A DNA stretch of 64,000 bases, from the NCBI RefSeq assembly GCF_900110245.1, contig NZ_FOCZ01000001.1, positions 620,001-684,000 of the forward strand. The letters run 5' to 3'. Below are positions 43,474-51,866 of the stretch, in pieces. Position numbers and translations under genes: made by a program. The notes below the pieces were generated by a model, which worked only from the letters and a program-made list of their open reading frames with translations, was not told where the DNA came from and ran no database searches. This DNA comes from Niastella yeongjuensis. GTDB lineage: Bacteria; Bacteroidota; Bacteroidia; Chitinophagales; Chitinophagaceae. Positions within the stretch are counted from its first letter, which is position 1. Each line of letters opens with the position of its first letter.

Positions 43474-44265
43474 CTATGGAAAGTACTTTTTCAGGGCATT
43501 GGCTACTCCATCGTCATCGTTAGAAGTAGTAACATCGAAAGCAATTTCTTTTATTGATTCCTCCGCATTTCCCATTGCAATTCCGTACCCCACCGTTTGG
43601 ATCATTTCTTTATCTCCTTCGCTATCGCCAATGGCCATCATATCCTGCAGCGGGATATTAAAATGGGCGGACATAAACTTTACTGAAACCGCTTTTGAGC
43701 AGGAGGTATCAAAGATCTCCAGGGTGGTATCCCTTGTTTTGAAAACATTCACGTCGCCATGAGCGCGTAATTTTTCATCGATCACGCTGATCTTTTCAGG
43801 CGTATCGCGCAGCATGATCTTATGGATATTTCCCGGGGTAAAATCTTTTATATCCATTCTGTCGGGCTGCACCTTTGTTCCCAGGATCTCTCTTTGCGTC
43901 CAGTAATTATCACCATTCACATACCAGTTGTTATAAGAATAAAGTCCTACATATTCTATATTGGCATCCGTCACATCTTTTATAATTCTGGAACTGATGT
44001 CCGGAGTAATGTGAGATTCTCTAAGGATTTTATTATTATCCAAAATAAGCGCCCCGGTATAGGCTATAACAAGCTCATTCAATTTCAGCTGACTGCCCAC
44101 CGTATTGATCCCTTTGGGCATGCGGGCTGAAATATAGTACATGGGTGTTTTGTAAACACGTTGAACTCGTTGTATTTCAGTAGTTACATTTTTGGATACA
44201 GCTTTTTGGGTGGTGATCAGGGTGCCATCAATATCAAAGAAAATAGCCTGGATGTTCTGTTTCAA
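43474..44265 (-). CDS. Cof-type HAD-family hydrolase
   Basis: Phosphatase of the haloacid dehalogenase superfamily, 263 aa. Motif I is FFDIDGTLITTQK (nucleophile Asp), motif II ISARM, motif III Lys near SCSKAVSVKFM and motif IV MAIGDSEGDKEMI. A C2 cap domain lies between motifs II and III. Such enzymes act on sugar phosphates, flavin mononucleotide or other small phosphates. A promoter with TTG (44311-44309), 19-nt spacer and TATTTTTG (44289-44282) on the minus strand precedes it. Confidence 0.92.
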   Translation of the reverse strand: MKQNIQAIFFDIDGTLITTQKAVSKNVTTEIQRVQRVYKTPMYYISARMPKGINTVGSQLKLNELVIAYTGALILDNNKILRESHITPDISSRIIKDVTDANIEYVGLYSYNNWYVNGDNYWTQREILGTKVQPDRMDIKDFTPGNIHKIMLRDTPEKISVIDEKLRAHGDVNVFKTRDTTLEIFDTSCSKAVSVKFMSAHFNIPLQDMMAIGDSEGDKEMIQTVGYGIAMGNAEESIKEIAFDVTTSNDDDGVANALKKYFP

Positions 44266-44281
44266 TCTGTCCCTTTTTTGG

Positions 44282-44311
44282 CAAAAATAAGCTTAAGCAC
44301 CAATAGAACAA
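44282..44311 (-). promoter_or_regulatory. Promoter of the HAD hydrolase gene
   Basis: TTG and TATTTTTG boxes with a 19-nt spacer on the minus strand, exactly the Bacteroidota consensus, 16 nt before the ATG. Confidence 0.55.
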
Positions 44312-44353
44312 ATGCTGGCACATGTTTTTAACTGATGTACCAAACACCAGATT

Positions 44354-44542
44354 ATGGATAAATTAGAAATTAAAGGCAACTGGAATAAGTGGAAAGGTAA
44401 GATCAAACAAGCCTTTGGTGACCTAACAGACGATGATATCAAATATGAAGAAGGGAAAGATGATGAATGGATAGGCCGTATGCAGGAAAAAACGGGTAAA
44501 ACCCGCGATGACCTGGTAAAATGGCTCAAATCATTAGGCTAA
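44354..44542 (+). CDS. CsbD-family stress protein
   Basis: A 62-aa hydrophilic protein with the CsbD pattern: [23 protein letters not shown] and [22 protein letters not shown], helical and charged. CsbD proteins are induced by general stress in other bacteria; their biochemical role is unknown. It is followed by a strong terminator shared with the convergent small gene. Confidence 0.9.
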   Translation: MDKLEIKGNWNKWKGKIKQAFGDLTDDDIKYEEGKDDEWIGRMQEKTGKTRDDLVKWLKSLG

Positions 44543-44558
44543 CACTTATTTCAACAAA

Positions 44559-44597
44559 TAAAAAAAGAAGGGGCATCACATCAGCTCCTTCTTTTTT
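44559..44597. terminator. Bidirectional terminator after csbD
   Basis: AAAAAAGAAGGGGC (44561-44574) pairs with GCTCCTTCTTTTTT (44584-44597), one G-U pair, with A-run and T-run at the ends. It lies between convergent genes. Confidence 0.9.
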
Positions 44598-44632
44598 ATA
44601 CAAAACCAACCATGAAGTAAGTAAATTAGTTA

Positions 44633-44896
44633 TCAATACCCTGGCCTGTTTTGGGTGTCCTTCAATTTGCTGCTTGAATCTTTTGTACGGCTGCTGTCCT
44701 GGTTACTACCGGTAACCGGCGGTTGCGGATAAGAGTTGGAAGGGTCAACATGATTCACCGCATTCATTGAATCGCTTATATTGTTAGTTGAATCAGATCC
44801 CGCTGTGCCTTTATTTTCACCACCATTTCCGCAATACATGCATCCATAGATGGCAATACCGGTCAGCAGCTGGTATAAGATATTATTCTTTTTCAT
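44633..44896 (-). CDS. Small probable lipoprotein, 87 aa
   Basis: Begins MKKNNILYQLLTGIAIYGC, a short hydrophobic leader with a possible lipidated Cys19, followed by CGNGGENKGTAGSDSTNN and an unstructured Ser/Asp/Asn/Pro-rich tail with no domain. I chose the start at 44896; a further upstream ATG adds 12 residues with charges that spoil the leader. Function unknown; low complexity makes it a weak call. Confidence 0.5.
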   Translation of the reverse strand: MKKNNILYQLLTGIAIYGCMYCGNGGENKGTAGSDSTNNISDSMNAVNHVDPSNSYPQPPVTGSNQDSSRTKDSSSKLKDTQNRPGY

Positions 44897-45033
44897 AAGA
44901 ATATCTTTTCCTCTACCTGCTGAAATAATCATTCCAGCCTGTTGTCTGGTTGTGGAAATTTGGCAACATCACTGCTGTTGCCCGCATAAAAACGCAGCCC
45001 AAAATGTAAAAATGGTTTGGTAATTTAGAGACC

Positions 45034-46617
45034 ATGAGAAAATTATTGATTGCCTGTATGCTGCTTGCAGGCACTACCTGCCTTGGCCAAAACGCCTGTG
45101 ATATACTCATTAAAAATGGCCGCATCATTGATGGGGCCGGCAACTCGTGGTTTTATGGGGATGTAGCGGTAAAGAATGGCAAAATAATAGCAATAGGAAA
45201 ACTCGCCGATTATGCCGCTCCTAAAATCATCGATGCCAACAAAATGATCATTGCTCCCGGTTTTATTGATGTACACGGGCATGTGGAAGGCGCCATTTTT
45301 CAATGGCCTACTGCCGATAATTATATTTATGATGGTGTTACTACGGTTATTACCGGCAACTGTGGCGGTTCTTCTTCCAACCTGCAAAACTTTTTTCATC
45401 GCATAGACAGCCTGCATCCTTCCATCAACATTGCTTCATTAGTAGGGCACAATACCATTCGCGATCAGGTTATGCACCACGATAACCGCCTGCCCACCTC
45501 TACTGAACAGCAACAAATGGAATCGCTGGTAGAAACAGCCATGAAGGATGGCGCTGTCGGCCTCAGCACCGGGCTTATTTATATTCCCGGCACATTTGCC
45601 AATACCGAGGAAGTGGTTGGGCTGGCAAAGATGGCATCGCGTTACAACGGTGTTTACGCCTCACACATCCGGAATGAAGAAAGCCAGGCAGTAGAAGCCA
45701 TTACCGAAGCCATCAAAATAGGGAAAGCAGCTAATATCCCCGTGGAGATTTCGCACTTTAAAATAGGCGGAAAAGCCAATTGGGGCACCAGCAACGTCAC
45801 GTTAGGATTGGTACAACAGGCCCGGCTGGAAGGCTGGGATGTAACCATAGATCAATATCCCTATACAGCCAGCAGTACCAACCTGGGTGTTCGCCTGCCG
45901 GACTGGGCATTTGCGGGTGGCAACGATTCCCTAAAAATACGGCTGCATGATCCCGTTGTAAGAACACAGATCAAAAAAGAAATGCTGCAGCAATTGCAGC
46001 AATACAAATTCAAAAATTACAGCTATTGTGTGGTGGCCAGTTATCCGGCCGACAGCAGCTATAACGGCAAAAGCATTACCGATATCAACAAGCTGATGGG
46101 CCGTAGATCAAAAGCCCCTCAGGAAGCCGAAACCATAATGGATATGGTGGAGAAAGGCGGTGCCCAGATGGTGTACCACAGCATGAATGAGGATGATGTA
46201 AAATACATCATGAAATATCCCTTTTGTATGAGTGGCGCCGATGCCGGTGTTCCGGTTCCGGGTAAAGGCATGCCGCATCCCCGGGGCTATGGCACCAATG
46301 CGCGGGTGCTGGGCAGGTATGTGCGCGAAGAAAAGGTGATCACCCTGGAAGAAGCCATCCGCCGAATGACCTCACTGGCAGCACAAAAGTTCCAGCTAAA
46401 AGACCGGGGGCTATTGAAAGAAGGCATGGCAGCCGATATCGTAATTTTTGATGATAAAACCGTGAGTGATCATGCCACGTTTGAACAACCACACCAATAC
46501 TCAACCGGTTTTTATTATGTGTTGGTAAATGGTCAGCTGGTTGTTGAGAATGGGAAACATACCGGCGTACGAAGTGGAATTCCCTTATATGGGCCAGCGA
46601 AGGTTCAACCCAATTAA
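45034..46617 (+). CDS. N-acyl-D-amino-acid deacylase family amidohydrolase, secreted
   Basis: Metal-dependent amidohydrolase of the D-aminoacylase group, 527 aa with a signal peptide (MRKLLIACMLLAGTTCLGQ). Seen: IIAPGFIDVHGHVEG (first metal His pair), VITGNCGGSS (metal-binding Cys of D-aminoacylases), ISHFKIGGKANWG (His), and SGADAGVPVPGKGMPHPR (catalytic Asp region), then the family tail AADIVIFDDKTVSDHATFE. It would release D-amino acids or dipeptides from acylated forms, e.g. from cell wall fragments. A penicillin-acylase-type enzyme follows. Confidence 0.9.
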   Translation: MRKLLIACMLLAGTTCLGQNACDILIKNGRIIDGAGNSWFYGDVAVKNGKIIAIGKLADYAAPKIIDANKMIIAPGFIDVHGHVEGAIFQWPTADNYIYDGVTTVITGNCGGSSSNLQNFFHRIDSLHPSINIASLVGHNTIRDQVMHHDNRLPTSTEQQQMESLVETAMKDGAVGLSTGLIYIPGTFANTEEVVGLAKMASRYNGVYASHIRNEESQAVEAITEAIKIGKAANIPVEISHFKIGGKANWGTSNVTLGLVQQARLEGWDVTIDQYPYTASSTNLGVRLPDWAFAGGNDSLKIRLHDPVVRTQIKKEMLQQLQQYKFKNYSYCVVASYPADSSYNGKSITDINKLMGRRSKAPQEAETIMDMVEKGGAQMVYHSMNEDDVKYIMKYPFCMSGADAGVPVPGKGMPHPRGYGTNARVLGRYVREEKVITLEEAIRRMTSLAAQKFQLKDRGLLKEGMAADIVIFDDKTVSDHATFEQPHQYSTGFYYVLVNGQLVVENGKHTGVRSGIPLYGPAKVQPN

Positions 46618-46690
46618 ATTATTCCCATAAGTCAAAGAACTGCCGTATACGAATACAAAGATACCCTATACCCGCATTGGTAAACCCAAA

Positions 46691-46742
46691 ATGGGACGGG
46701 CTTCGGAAACTGTTGGGACGGCTCAGGGCAAATGGTGGGACG
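46691..46742. promoter_or_regulatory. Three TGGGACG direct repeats with a 22-bp period
   Basis: TGGGACG occurs at 46692, 46714 and 46736, exactly 22 bp apart. A weak -7 box (GAACTTTG, 46761-46768) follows 19 bp later, so the last copy overlaps the -33 region of the promoter for the gene at 46795. The layout fits an activator array. Confidence 0.5.
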
Positions 46743-46794
46743 AAGTGTAATTTCTCCCCGGAACTTTGAACAGCCTTTTTAATAACTTTATACT

Positions 46795-48969
46795 ATGAAG
46801 CTCATCCTACTCCTCCTACTCCCACTTTCTTTGGCCGCCCAAACCAAAGAAGAAATAAACCGGTGGGAACTACAGGCAAAACAGGTTAATATTATCCGTG
46901 ATAACTGGGGTATCCCTCATGTTTATGGGAAAACCGATGCCGATTGCGTTTTTGGATTACTGTATGCCCAGTGCGAAGATGATTTAAAAAGAGTGGAAGC
47001 TAACTACATCGATATCTTAGGCCGAAATGCAGAAGTGTATGGCGAAAAAAACCTGTATACTGATCTGTATACCCGGCTGCTGATAGATTCGGCCGGCGCC
47101 AAAAGCGACTATGCAAACAGTCCCGTGTGGTTAAAAAAACTGTTGAATGCTTTTGCAGATGGCATCAATTTTTATTTATACAAACATCCCGCAGTAAAGC
47201 CCGCCCTGCTCACCCGCTTTGAACCCTGGTTCCAATTAATGTGGACGGATGGCAGCATAGCAGCCATACAAAGCGGTGGGTTAACGGTTGATGAATTAAA
47301 GAGATTTTACACCAACGATCCCACCACCACGGTTCTAACCAAAAGAACAGAGGACGAAGAAGCAACCGGATCCAATGGGTTTGCGCTGGCACCATCGCGT
47401 ACAGCTTCGGGCAATGCTATTTTGTATATCAATCCGCATGTAACATTTTATTTCAGACCCGAAGTACATGTGATCAGCGAAGAAGGGTTGAACGCTTATG
47501 GTGCAGTAACCTGGGGACAACTATTCGTTTACCAGGGTTTCAATGAGCATTGCGGGTGGATGCATACTTCCGGATATTCAGATGTATCTGATCTGTATAC
47601 AGAAACGATCAGCAAAAAGGGAAAACAGTTGTTTTATCAATACGATAAAGCACAATTACCGGTAAAGCAACGCGCCATAACGCTGAGCTACAAAGACGGC
47701 AGTCAGATAAAAACAACTACCGTCAATACCTGGTACACGCAACATGGTCCCATTATGGGCAGCCGTGGCGGTAAATGGATCAGTGTAAAGGCCAACAACC
47801 GTTCCATGAGTTCCCTGATACAATCGTGGGTACGTACCAAAGCAAATGGGTTTGAAGCCTTCAAAAAGAACATGGAGTTGTTATCGAACTGCTCGAATAA
47901 CACTGTATTTGCAGACGACAAAGGGAACATCGCCTACTGGCATGGCAATTTCATTCCGCGCCGCGATACTGCTTACGATTGGAACCAACCCGTTGATGGC
48001 ACTACCAAAGCCACTGACTGGAAGGGCCTGCATACGTTGGATGAAACCATTCACCTGTATAACCCGGCCAGTGGATTTATCCAGAATTGTAATTCCACGC
48101 CGTTTACTGCTTCGGGTAGTAGCAGTCCGAAAAAAGAACAGTATCCGGCGTATATGTCAACCGAGCCGGAAAACTTCCGTGGCATCACTGCTGCACGCCT
48201 ACTAGCCAGGGCACAAAAGTTCACTATTGATTCTATCATTGCCAACAGTTACAATACTACCCTTTCAGCATTTGAAGAACTGATCCCCGCACTCATTAAT
48301 GGGTATGAAAAAGGCCTGTCAAAAAGCGATTCTGTATATACAAGGTTGGCCGAGCCCATCAGTATCTTAAAAAACTGGGACCTTAAAGCAGGCGTTTCCT
48401 CTGTTGCTACTACCCTGGCCATTGAGTGGATCCAAAGATTGTTACCGCTAATCAACCAGGTTCGGGTAAATAGCGCGGCGACTGACCTGGTAACCCGGGT
48501 GCACACCTATGCCCAAACCGCCTCAGCTGCTGAATTAACCAGTAACCTGCTTTCTGTCGTTAATGACCTGACCACCCGATACGGCGCCTGGAAAACGCCC
48601 TGGGGCGATATTAACCGCTATCAACGATTGACCGGCAACCTGCAGGAAACATACGACGACAACAAACCCAGCCTGCCTGTGGGAATGGCAGCCAGTACCT
48701 GGGGTTGTTTACCATCCTTCGTGAGCCGGTACCCCAATGGTTCTATAAAAAGATATGGCTACAATGGTAACAGTTTTATCTGTGCGGTTGAATTTGGTAA
48801 GAAAGTGAAAGCAAAATCATTGCTTGCCGGTGGTGAATGCGGTGACCCTAACTCCAAACACTTCGGTGATCAGGCCGAGATGTATACGAAGGGGATATTT
48901 AAGGAGGTGTTGTTTTATAAGGAAGATGTGTTGAAGCATGCGGAGCGGAGGTATAGGCCGGGGGAATAA
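46795..48969 (+). CDS. Penicillin acylase family Ntn-hydrolase
   Basis: Secreted, autocatalytically processed amidase of the penicillin G acylase/acyl-homoserine-lactone acylase superfamily. Signal peptide MKLILLLLLPLSLAAQ, alpha subunit with IIRDNWGIPHVYGKTDADCVFG, and the processing site at TG-SNGFAL, where Ser193 becomes the N-terminal nucleophile of the beta subunit. Later motifs NPHVTFYFRPEVH and GVTWGQLFVYQGFNEHCGWM are partly visible. 724 aa. Typical substrates are aromatic or fatty acylamides; quorum quenching is possible but unproven. The TGGGACG array precedes it. Confidence 0.9.
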   Translation: MKLILLLLLPLSLAAQTKEEINRWELQAKQVNIIRDNWGIPHVYGKTDADCVFGLLYAQCEDDLKRVEANYIDILGRNAEVYGEKNLYTDLYTRLLIDSAGAKSDYANSPVWLKKLLNAFADGINFYLYKHPAVKPALLTRFEPWFQLMWTDGSIAAIQSGGLTVDELKRFYTNDPTTTVLTKRTEDEEATGSNGFALAPSRTASGNAILYINPHVTFYFRPEVHVISEEGLNAYGAVTWGQLFVYQGFNEHCGWMHTSGYSDVSDLYTETISKKGKQLFYQYDKAQLPVKQRAITLSYKDGSQIKTTTVNTWYTQHGPIMGSRGGKWISVKANNRSMSSLIQSWVRTKANGFEAFKKNMELLSNCSNNTVFADDKGNIAYWHGNFIPRRDTAYDWNQPVDGTTKATDWKGLHTLDETIHLYNPASGFIQNCNSTPFTASGSSSPKKEQYPAYMSTEPENFRGITAARLLARAQKFTIDSIIANSYNTTLSAFEELIPALINGYEKGLSKSDSVYTRLAEPISILKNWDLKAGVSSVATTLAIEWIQRLLPLINQVRVNSAATDLVTRVHTYAQTASAAELTSNLLSVVNDLTTRYGAWKTPWGDINRYQRLTGNLQETYDDNKPSLPVGMAASTWGCLPSFVSRYPNGSIKRYGYNGNSFICAVEFGKKVKAKSLLAGGECGDPNSKHFGDQAEMYTKGIFKEVLFYKEDVLKHAERRYRPGE

Positions 48970-48974
48970 AATCC

Positions 48975-49016
48975 GATGTAAGAAGCAGGAAGTAAGGGTA
49001 AGAAATTAAGAAGTTG
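48975..49016. repeat. Heptanucleotide repeat cluster (GAAGTAA family), left flank of the accessory block
   Basis: Units gatgtaa, gaagcag, gaagtaa, gggtaag, aaattaa and gaagttg run on a 7-bp period directly after the acylase stop codon. The same family, in the opposite orientation, occurs at 53276-53342. Confidence 0.7.
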
Positions 49017-49042
49017 ATCAATCGTTTTTCGTTTTTACTTCA

Positions 49043-50815
49043 CTATCCAAAAATCTCTGTCGCACTGGTTTCTTCAATCAATTGATCCAATTTAAATCCG
49101 GATTTATGCAGACTGTTATATCTTATTTCCTGTAAGAGAAAGTAATCTTCAATTGACACAAAGCCATTCATGTTAACATCAACAGGCATATCATCTAAGT
49201 ATGAAATAAGGCCGTTTAGAATAAATGTCAAATAATATTTAAGGTTTCCCGTAATGGATTCAATATTCAGATGAATTGCAGCGTCATGCACTATTTCATT
49301 TCTAATTCGGTAACAGCGAGTCAGGTGCCACTCGAGATTACTTCTGTGTTTAGATATTAACCTTTCAATTTCACTTTTGTCTGTAATAAATTTTTTATAG
49401 GAATACGCCCGAAACGACAGTAAAGGATGAGAAATAGAATAGTTATGCAGTATATAATCAAAGGTAGACACCTCTGTCAGAAATTGAAGGCTAAAACCAA
49501 AATCAGGTATTGCCTTACTTAGCTTTAGTCTTCGAATATCCTGGCAATATTCTGTCAGATTTCTTTTTATATAAGCAATAGAATGGGCATGAATAAAGTA
49601 TTCCTTCAGTCTGGTTATGGTATTGTCGTTAATGTCATAGTTTGAAAATATATATTCGAGGCCAATCCAGTAATTAATAAATTTTTGTTCTAATTCATCT
49701 GCATCCCTCCCTAATCGAAGATGCCTGAACGCAGAAATAATTTTTTGTAATGACTCCCGCTGAATTTCTCTTTTCTCCGATAGCCTTGTAATCTTTTCTT
49801 GCAGAAAATCATAGAGGTCCTGATTATTTTTATAGTATCCATCTGGAATATAGCTGACAGGTAGAACGTTGGCATATGGCCCTCTTTGCGATCCTATAAC
49901 CAGGCACTTTTTGTAAAAATCAAATGGATTGTCTGGAAACCCTAAATGCAAAATGTCCATTGTTGAAAATAATTCCTTCTTGGCCTTTTCTATTACGGAC
50001 AAGTAATCCCATCCTTTTAAATTTATTTTCAAATAATAAGAATCATCTTCCCCTTTTGCAAAAAACTCGGTTGATTTATTGTTGATTAGTACATACTTTT
50101 CCTTTTCCTCTTTTGCCAGTTCAAGTTTTGATTTTAAATCAATGTTTTTAGTTTTGCCTGCAATTTTATTTAATCGGAAAATCACAATAAAATCTTCCTG
50201 TTCCCCCCTACCAAGCAGTTTAAAATTATTAAATGCATCTTGAAAATGATTAGCCGTAGCATCACTAAACAAATGGGTAAGCTCGGCATATAAAAACCCC
50301 TTAGAAAATCCATAATTTATTAATTCCGTACCTAAGTAATCTACAAGCGTATTGAGTACAAAAAGCTCAGAAACATCAAATGGTGTAGAACCTATAGTGT
50401 TAATTCTATTGATCTCAGCTTCAATAAGCTCAAAAAGACGCTCCAAATAATTTTTATTGGCTTCTAAAACAAGATTAGTTGCATGGTATAAGTGCAAATA
50501 ATTCTTATCCGAACATCCTCCTAATAATCCGTGGAAATAGGATTTATTCACTCTACCATATACCAGTGCAGTATCATTTTTTAATAGTTGTAATGTTTCA
50601 AGAATAACGGGTCTGATTGTTTTATCGAAGTGTTTAATCTTATTGGCATGCCAATCTCGTAATACATATTTAATTTCGTGCAAGATCCCTTTCGGATTAT
50701 TTAGCCTGACCCTATGGGAGTCAAGCGTTTTATAATAAACCAGTTCTATAATTTTTTCTGCCAGGAACCTTTCGGCAGGTGTATATTGTGAATTAACTTT
50801 ATAGTATGCAATCAT
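49043..50815 (-). CDS. Large HEPN-domain protein (ApeA-like), candidate RNase
   Basis: A 590-aa cytoplasmic protein with no membrane segment. The C-terminal third carries an Apea-type HEPN domain: LEQKFINYWIGLEYIFSNYD near 395 and CYRIRNEIVHDAAIHL near 501-516, where Arg505-x4-His510 is the HEPN RNase signature. The N-terminal 380 residues are helical and unrecognised. ApeA-type HEPN proteins include antiphage abortive-infection factors, so defence is a reasonable guess. The gene is AT-richer than its neighbours and alone, beginning an accessory block. On the other strand, a small RNA candidate starts close to its 5' end. Confidence 0.8.
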   Translation of the reverse strand: MIAYYKVNSQYTPAERFLAEKIIELVYYKTLDSHRVRLNNPKGILHEIKYVLRDWHANKIKHFDKTIRPVILETLQLLKNDTALVYGRVNKSYFHGLLGGCSDKNYLHLYHATNLVLEANKNYLERLFELIEAEINRINTIGSTPFDVSELFVLNTLVDYLGTELINYGFSKGFLYAELTHLFSDATANHFQDAFNNFKLLGRGEQEDFIVIFRLNKIAGKTKNIDLKSKLELAKEEKEKYVLINNKSTEFFAKGEDDSYYLKINLKGWDYLSVIEKAKKELFSTMDILHLGFPDNPFDFYKKCLVIGSQRGPYANVLPVSYIPDGYYKNNQDLYDFLQEKITRLSEKREIQRESLQKIISAFRHLRLGRDADELEQKFINYWIGLEYIFSNYDINDNTITRLKEYFIHAHSIAYIKRNLTEYCQDIRRLKLSKAIPDFGFSLQFLTEVSTFDYILHNYSISHPLLSFRAYSYKKFITDKSEIERLISKHRSNLEWHLTRCYRIRNEIVHDAAIHLNIESITGNLKYYLTFILNGLISYLDDMPVDVNMNGFVSIEDYFLLQEIRYNSLHKSGFKLDQLIEETSATEIFG

Positions 50816-50825
50816 TGAAAAATGT

Positions 50826-50954
50826 TATATTTGTACAAGACTAAAGGCACTTAAGATAAAGTAAAGGGAAGTAGAACAAATTGGGCAGAGGTTTATTCCC
50901 GCAGTTTGAAAGCGCTTCCCTATAATATTAGCCCGGCTTTGCCGGGCTTTTTTG
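50826..50954 (+). ncRNA. Candidate structured small RNA with own promoter box and terminator
   Basis: TATATTTG (50826-50833) is an exact -7 box. The presumed RNA (from about 50838) folds with a closing stem AGGGAAG/CTTCCCT (50865-50871, 50915-50921) around nested CAAA/TTTG (50877-50880, 50905-50908) and GGG/CCC (50883-50885, 50898-50900), and ends in a textbook terminator, AGCCCGGC-TTT-GCCGGGCT-TTTTTT. It carries no open frame of note. Size and long bulged hairpin recall 6S-type RNAs of Bacteroidota, but other identities are possible. Confidence 0.45.
50930..50954 (+). terminator. Terminator of the small RNA candidate
   Basis: AGCCCGGC (50930-50937) pairs perfectly with GCCGGGCT (50941-50948) across a 3-nt loop, followed by six or more T residues. 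No plus-strand protein gene precedes it, which is the main reason to propose an RNA gene. Confidence 0.92.
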
Positions 50955-51273
50955 TTGCATACCTAAAAACAACTTCTTTAATATTCCTGGTAAGATTATG
51001 GCATGCATGCTTATTATTTCCAACTCTATAGATCGATTGAATTGGGAAATGCATATTGTACCAGGTACACTTTTTTTAAAAAAGTGAAGGTATTCGCAAA
51101 TGATGTTGGGAGGTGAAGGGGTGAGAAAGTCGACGATAGCTTCGGAGGTCATGGTGATTAATTTATGAGTTATAAATTAATCAGAGCTTTAACTTTTGCC
51201 TTTTATAATAAACTTCAATATGCTACCGGGGTTAAAATGCGCGTTCGGTTATTCAAAAAATTGATCATAAATA
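50955..51273. other. Gene-poor stretch with an 11-bp perfect palindrome
   Basis: No gene convincingly coded. GATTAATTTAT (51156-51166) and ATAAATTAATC (51172-51182) form a perfect 11-bp inverted repeat around GAGTT. A 74-codon frame on the minus strand (51152 down to 50928) starts 3 nt beyond it but has no family resemblance and runs into the small RNA terminator; I do not call it. Confidence 0.5.
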
Positions 51274-51630
51274 TTAATTCGTTGCTTTCAATTCTTCAAT
51301 TTTATCAATTTCAGTTTTTAACTCTTCTAATTCCAGCTTTTTTAAATGCTCCTGCAATAAACCCAATTGATCTGAGTCTTTGAACTTTATCTTTATATAC
51401 AGTCTTTGCTCCACTATCTTCTCTTTTAAGAAATCATATTTCTCTTCAATGTTCTTCCTTTTCCTGTTTTCTATTAATTTATTCAAATACCCCTGACATA
51501 AACTCAAAAAAAATCTCACAAAGATTACCAATATCAATCCTAAAATAACCCCTCCAATGCCCTTTAAAAATGACAAAACAGTCTCTGCATTAACTGAGTA
51601 CATGATAAAAAAAGGCAAGTTTTGTTTCAT
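51274..51630 (-). CDS. Small membrane-anchored coiled-coil protein, 118 aa
   Basis: One strong membrane helix (FLKGIGGVILGLILVIFVRF, about residues 21-42) followed by a long charged coiled coil (IENRKRKNIEEKYDFLKEKI and LLQEHLKKLELEELKTEIDK). The start at 51630 overlaps the stop of the decayed protease reading frame in an ATGA; an ATG at 51603 (MYSVNAETV) is an alternative. No family recognised. AT-rich, like the rest of the accessory block. The layout resembles small partner proteins of defence or toxin systems, but that is only a resemblance. Confidence 0.6.
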   Translation of the reverse strand: MKQNLPFFIMYSVNAETVLSFLKGIGGVILGLILVIFVRFFLSLCQGYLNKLIENRKRKNIEEKYDFLKEKIVEQRLYIKIKFKDSDQLGLLQEHLKKLELEELKTEIDKIEELKATN

Positions 51631-51849
51631 TTTATTTTCATCTGCGCAAAGTATGGATGATCAGGATGCACTATAAGCTCCTGCCTGGCTCCGAGTAAAG
51701 GCTCTGTATCATCAGCCAATACCATAGCTCTGCAAGTAGTTTGCCGGTTTTTAAACCGTACTACCTTCATCAAAATCCAATAAGCTTCGACGTGCCATTT
51801 CCAGATCACCTCCATTAATCAGTTCAATATCAGCATATACAAGCACCAT
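51627..51849 (-). pseudogene. Decayed clan AA (retropepsin-like) aspartyl protease gene
   Basis: Two fragments in different frames. From 51849 the frame reads MVLVYADIELINGGDLEMAR and continues to a stop at 51751; from about 51764 a second frame reads VVRFKNRQTTCRAMVLADD, then PLLGARQELIVHPDHPYFAQ. Both match, in order, the ends of the small bacterial aspartyl proteases that begin VYADIELIN and finish HPYFAQM. The central segment with the catalytic D-S/T-G triad is missing, as is the stretch between LLGA and RQELIV, so at least two deletions and a frame change have occurred. Confidence 0.75.
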
Positions 51850-51866
51850 GTATAATTTAAATTAAA

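Noticed and set aside
43343-43762. 139-codon plus-strand frame
   Set aside because: Runs through the nested inverted repeat and then antisense to the HAD hydrolase; a shadow.
50928-51152. 74-codon minus-strand frame in the accessory block
   Set aside because: No domain, and its 3' part is the small RNA terminator read backwards; kept only as context for the palindrome.
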